Assembly (NCBI GenBank): GCA_964571235.1
Contig: CAZNAI010000010.1
Location: 1-64,000 of the forward strand
Direction: 5' to 3'
Origin: JACRAV01 sp964571235
Lineage (GTDB): Bacteria; Zixibacteria; MSB-5A5; GN15; FEB-12
DNA: 64,000 bases
The notes beneath the pieces are model-generated. The model did not search any database. It was not told the DNA's origin and saw only the letters and a list, made by a program, of their open reading frames with translations. Below, in pieces: positions 61,447 through 64,000 of the stretch; position 1 is the stretch's first letter; every line of letters starts with the position of its first letter. The position numbers and the translations under genes were made by a program.

Positions 61447-61716
61447 ATGACAACCGACACCGGCGCCGACACCCCACGCCCTGGGATTTTGAAGCGATTG
61501 TGGCAGAGTATTCGGCAGATCAAGCGGGACTTGCACGTCCCGCTTGAGGGCACCGAGGGAATGACGCGCTCGCAAAAATTCGGTGCGCGGTTTCGGTTTC
61601 TATTCAAACGCCACGGTTGGAAGCTGGTCTGGAGTTTTATCATTTTCTATCTGATTCGCGATACCGTGCTGTACCTTCTCCTCCCCTACCTGATCGCTAA
61701 AGGGATTTGGGGGTAG
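61447..61716 (+). CDS. Small membrane protein, unknown function
   Basis: The 89-residue product has a basic N-terminal half (RLWQSIRQIKRDLH and a FKRHGWK segment) and a single or hairpin hydrophobic region near residues 60-85 (VWSFIIFYLIRDTVLYLLLPYLIA). I do not recognise it. It lies 16 bases after the ABM-domain gene and may be cotranscribed. The start at 61447 is preferred to avoid an overlap with that gene. Confidence 0.65.
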   Translation: MTTDTGADTPRPGILKRLWQSIRQIKRDLHVPLEGTEGMTRSQKFGARFRFLFKRHGWKLVWSFIIFYLIRDTVLYLLLPYLIAKGIWG

Positions 61717-61726
61717 GCTGTGTGTC

Positions 61727-61806
61727 ACCCTTCGACGGGCTCAGGGTGACTTTGTTTGCATTGCACAACAGCGCATCGCTAGTCAGGCTGAGCTTGTCGA
61801 AGCCTC
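61727..61806. repeat. Dispersed palindromic repeat, family A, copy 2
   Basis: The arms CCCTTCGACGGGCTCAGGGT and AGGCTGAGCTTGTCGAAGC match the copy at 5908-5990. Confidence 0.85.
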
Positions 61807-61810
61807 TCAA

Positions 61811-61928
61811 GTAGGTCGGGTTGACTAGCGCCGCACGCGGCGCTCGGTCTACCCGACTTCTTTGTCGATATGGGACTGTGTCGGGTAGTCTGCGTCCCGC
61901 TTGCGCGTGACTTGCCAACCGGACCTAC
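61811..61928. repeat. Dispersed palindromic repeat, family C, copy 3
   Basis: It begins GTAGGTCGGGTTGACTAG and ends CAACCGGACCTAC, with an inner GCCGCACGCGGC inverted repeat. Confidence 0.7.
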
Positions 61929-61946
61929 TCTTAATATCTTGAACTC

Positions 61947-62243
61947 ATGGGCGACAAAGATATCTGCTATCCAATTCTGCTCTTCAGGATCGACGGCGTC
62001 GATACACCCCGCGAGACCATCATGCGGCATATCGCATACGTAAAATCACTCGACGATGCCGGCAAATTGGTGCTCGCCGGACCGTTTGAGAATTTCGCAG
62101 GCGGGATGGTGATAGTGCGGGCTGAGTCGCTTGAGGCCGCAACAAAGATCGCCGAGTCCGACCCATTTGTCTCTGAGGGTGTGCGGAGATTCGAAGTCCG
62201 CAAATGGTTCCTGGCCAATCGTGAGAATGGGTATTTGGGGTGA
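61947..62243 (+). CDS. YCII-related domain protein
   Basis: The 98-residue protein matches the YCII superfamily: ETIMRHIAYVKSLDDAGKLVLAGP, then GGMVIVRAESLEAATKIAESDPFVSEGVRRFEVRKW. The fold is ferredoxin-like, with a conserved His-Asp pair in known YciI; here His27 and Asp near 35 could correspond. Function is not established. Its stop overlaps the next gene. Confidence 0.9.
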   Translation: MGDKDICYPILLFRIDGVDTPRETIMRHIAYVKSLDDAGKLVLAGPFENFAGGMVIVRAESLEAATKIAESDPFVSEGVRRFEVRKWFLANRENGYLG

Positions 62244-62731
62244 TGAAGATTGTAAAGGATGCGAAAATCTCTCGGGATGGAAAGTATCGTTACTACCTGA
62301 CACGGACGTGGGACGCGAGCAAACCCTACGCATTGATCATTGGACTTAATCCTTCCACAGCCGATGCGATAAAGGACGATTCAACTGTCACGCGTTGCAT
62401 CAGAATTGTGAAATCACTTTATTCATTCGGTGGATTGTCGATTTTAAATCTCTTCGCATTTCGCGCAACGAATCCTCGTGAACTCTTGATCGAGTCTGAC
62501 CCAATAGGGCCGAAAAACGATTATTGGATCACAAAGTTCGTAGATCGAGCCGCACTCGTAATTGTCGCATGGGGGAATTCTGGCGATTTAAAAGGAAGGG
62601 ACCAACGTATTCTTAAATTGGTTAGGAAACCGTACTGCCTTGGAATGAACAAAAATGGATCCCCGAAGCATCCAGGGAGACTGAAGAAGAGCGTCGGAAT
62701 CGAGCCTTTTATTTGGGATCAACATACATAA
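62243..62731 (+). CDS. DUF1643-family protein
   Basis: The 162-residue protein matches DUF1643: KYRYYLTRTWDASKPYALIIGLNPSTAD, then TVTRCIRIVKSLYSFGGLSILNLFAFRAT and the terminal LVRKPYCLGMNKNGSPKHPGRL. The function is unknown; the family is common in mobile or accessory regions. The start at ATG 62243 overlaps the YCII stop (GTGATGA context). The hairpin at 62730-62758 may end its transcript. Confidence 0.9.
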   Translation: MKIVKDAKISRDGKYRYYLTRTWDASKPYALIIGLNPSTADAIKDDSTVTRCIRIVKSLYSFGGLSILNLFAFRATNPRELLIESDPIGPKNDYWITKFVDRAALVIVAWGNSGDLKGRDQRILKLVRKPYCLGMNKNGSPKHPGRLKKSVGIEPFIWDQHT

Positions 62732-62758
62732 GGCGGCTTCAAAGACGAAGCCGCTTTA
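62730..62758 (+). terminator. Hairpin at the 3' end of the DUF1643 gene
   Basis: AGGCGGCTTC..GAAGCCGCTT with a short stem starts within the stop codon. It lacks a T-tract and could also be a short palindromic repeat. Confidence 0.4.
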
Positions 62759-62820
62759 CACCGATGTAATCAGCATCCCCCCCTCTTGCCCCTTCGCTCC
62801 ATATTGTCTACATTTACCGT

Positions 62821-63561
62821 GTGACCTCCACACCCCAACCCAAACTTCTCGATCGTCATGGGTACAAATACTACGACCTGGTCATGGCGCTGTTTGTCAC
62901 CGTGCTCTTTTGCTCCAATTTCATCGGCGCGATAAAAATTTGGGAAGTCGGCGGGTACAAGTTCGGCGCAGGGATACTCTTCTTCCCCATCAGCTATCTC
63001 TTCGGTGACATTCTCACCGAGGTCTACGGCTACACTCGCGCCCGCAAAGTAGTCTGGGCGGGATTCGGGTCGCTGGTGTTCACTGTTCTTATGGCGCAGG
63101 TTGTCCTCTCCCTTCCGCCGGCACAGGGTTGGGTCGGGCAGGAACAGATGGAGTTTGTCTTTGGGTCAACGCCGCGCATCGTGATCGCCTCGATCATGGC
63201 CTATACCGCCGGTGAGTTCTGCAATTCGTATGTATTGGCGAAAATGAAAATAGCCACTAAGGGGCGGTTTCTCTGGATGCGAACGATTGGCTCGACTATT
63301 GTCGGCGAGGGAATCGACTCGTTGATCTTCTACCCGGCCGCATTCTGGGGGGTCTGGTCGCCGGAGAATGTGATTGGGGTGATGCTCGGAAACTATGCGC
63401 TCAAAGTGGCGTGGGAGGTGGCGGCGACACCGTTCACATACAAGATTGTCGGGTTCCTAAAGCGCAAAGAGCAGGAAGATTACTACGACTGGAAGACGAA
63501 CTTCACGCCCTTTTCGCTCGATGTCGACGACTCCGGTTCGGCACGAAAGCGGTCAAATTGA
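62821..63561 (+). CDS. yhhQ: Queuosine precursor transporter
   Basis: The 246-residue membrane protein has about six helices and the YhhQ signature ILFFPISYLFGDILTEVYGY near residue 50, followed by ARKVVWAGF. YhhQ proteins import queuosine precursors (preQ0/preQ1) for tRNA modification. It starts at GTG 62821, as no closer ATG fits before the first helix. No other queuosine gene is in the window. Confidence 0.9.
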   Translation: MTSTPQPKLLDRHGYKYYDLVMALFVTVLFCSNFIGAIKIWEVGGYKFGAGILFFPISYLFGDILTEVYGYTRARKVVWAGFGSLVFTVLMAQVVLSLPPAQGWVGQEQMEFVFGSTPRIVIASIMAYTAGEFCNSYVLAKMKIATKGRFLWMRTIGSTIVGEGIDSLIFYPAAFWGVWSPENVIGVMLGNYALKVAWEVAATPFTYKIVGFLKRKEQEDYYDWKTNFTPFSLDVDDSGSARKRSN

Positions 63562-63563
63562 CC

Positions 63564-63685
63564 GTAGGTCGGGTTCCGACTGAGTCCACTGAAGGCGGAC
63601 GATGGAGAAACCCGACATCTTTGTCCCGAGGGAATCGTGTCGGGTTTCTTGTTTCGCTTGCGCGAAACTGCGGAACCCGACCTAC
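63564..63685. repeat. Dispersed palindromic repeat, family C, copy 4
   Basis: It begins GTAGGTCGGGTTCCGAC and ends CGGAACCCGACCTAC, with an inner repeat of CCCGACA..TGTCGGG. Confidence 0.8.
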
Positions 63686-63694
63686 TGAGAACTG

Positions 63695-63827
63695 CAACCC
63701 CTCACCTGTCACTTCGCGACATCCTCTCCCAAAGGGAGAGGAATTTGCATGGAACAGATAGAACATGGTCAGAGTGTATCCTTCTCCCTAAGGGAGAAGG
63801 TGGCTGAAGGCCGGATGAGGGGCGCCG
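63695..63827. repeat. Dispersed repeat, family D (CTCTCCC/GGGAGAG palindromes)
   Basis: Two short palindromes (CCTCTCCC-AAA-GGGAGAGG and CCTTCTCCC-TAA-GGGAGAAGG) are bounded by CCCCTCACC and the tail GGCCGGATGAGGGG. The element resembles a repeat widespread in other bacteria. Confidence 0.65.
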
Positions 63828-63861
63828 GAAAACGACCCTCACATATCAACCCAAAACGAAA

Positions 63862-63888
63862 ACGGGCCGCTTTAGGGGCGACCCGCTT
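63862..63888 (-). terminator. Terminator of the lysine-rich peptide gene
   Basis: On the minus strand a stem CGGGTCGC..GCGGCCCG (one G-U pair) with loop CCCTAAA is followed by TTTTCGTTTT. Confidence 0.8.
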
Positions 63889-63917
63889 CTTAGGATTCAA
63901 ATTTGAAACCAGAAAAA

Positions 63918-63974
63918 TTATTTCTTTTTCGGTTTCTTTTTTTCCTTGGCCGGCTTGCTTTTGCCTTTCGCCAT
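63918..63974 (-). CDS. 18-residue lysine-rich peptide
   Basis: On the minus strand ATG 63974 opens an 18-codon frame (MAKGKSKPAKEKKKPKKK) and TAA lies at 63918-63920. An ideal AGGAGG site lies 7 bases upstream, and a terminator lies just downstream. The product is 10 of 18 Lys, with no hydrophobic part, so it could bind RNA or membrane phosphate. I know no named family, and the promoter lies outside the window. Confidence 0.6.
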   Translation of the reverse strand: MAKGKSKPAKEKKKPKKK

Positions 63975-64000
63975 AACGTACCTCCTGATGTGGTTGAACA

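Overview
The window looks like a chromosomal segment of an uncultured, Gram-negative bacterium of the FCB group. A member of Candidatus Zixibacteria or a close neighbour is the best guess. The reasons are secreted proteins ending in an FlgD/Por-type sorting domain (LEQNYPNPF motif) or in dockerin-type repeats, a type IV pilus operon with a secretin, lipoproteins, an RND efflux system, and moderate GC. There is no 16S rRNA, so the phylum call is inference. Almost every gene from 1 to 37 kb is on the minus strand.

Layout. 0-1.2 kb: 5' end of tuf, tRNA-Thr, a DUF6624-like lipoprotein and tRNA-Gly. 1.3-6 kb: an NTF2-like protein, an exported protein, NAD kinase, an MFS transporter, and a bacterial LIM-domain/DA1-type metallopeptidase. 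6-17.3 kb: isoprenoid and lipid genes (dxs, ispA, a UbiA-family prenyltransferase, cdsA, uppS) mixed with DNA repair genes (xseA, xseB, uvrC) and an NlpC/P60 lipoprotein. 17.4-22.5 kb: a CBS-domain gene, then the translation operon rplM-rpsI-rpsB-tsf-pyrH-frr from one strong sigma-70-type promoter, then a peroxiredoxin. 22.8-28.3 kb: SprT-like protein, a large exported protein, mtnA and an acyl-CoA synthetase. 28.4-37.3 kb: the pilus block, with a Big_1-type lipoprotein, pilQ, an unusual AMIN+PilP fusion, pilO, pilN, pilM and an unlinked prepilin. 37.6-49.7 kb: subtilisin-like protease, M29 aminopeptidase, alkyltransferase, HAD phosphatase, a degenerate signal-peptidase-like protein, a CtpA-type protease, an exported protein with winged-helix-like segments, rlmN, tRNA-Pro and an RlmI-like methyltransferase. 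49.9-53.2 kb: a three-gene quinone/cytochrome redox module (Tat-exported 4Fe-4S protein, NrfD/HybB membrane protein, 13-haem cytochrome c). 53.3-59.6 kb: a cusABC-type Cu/Ag efflux operon with unusual metal-binding extensions. 60-64 kb: tRNA-Arg, small accessory genes, a queuosine-precursor transporter and a tiny lysine-rich peptide gene.

How parts work together. The pilus operon and the adjacent Ig-repeat lipoprotein each have a sequence matching the sigma-28 (FliA/WhiG) consensus, TAAA-N15-GCCGATA, so they may share a regulon. The redox module has a perfect TGTGA-N6-TCACA palindrome upstream, which fits control by a CRP/FNR-family regulator. Gaps between convergent genes are filled by several families of short palindromic repeats.

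The observations I rate highest are the AMIN relocation from PilQ to PilP with the sigma-28-like promoters, the bacterial DA1/LIM peptidase, the CRP/FNR-box-linked redox module, the exported winged-helix-like protein, and the triple heavy-metal-binding CusB. No phage, IS element, CRISPR array or obvious defence island was seen.
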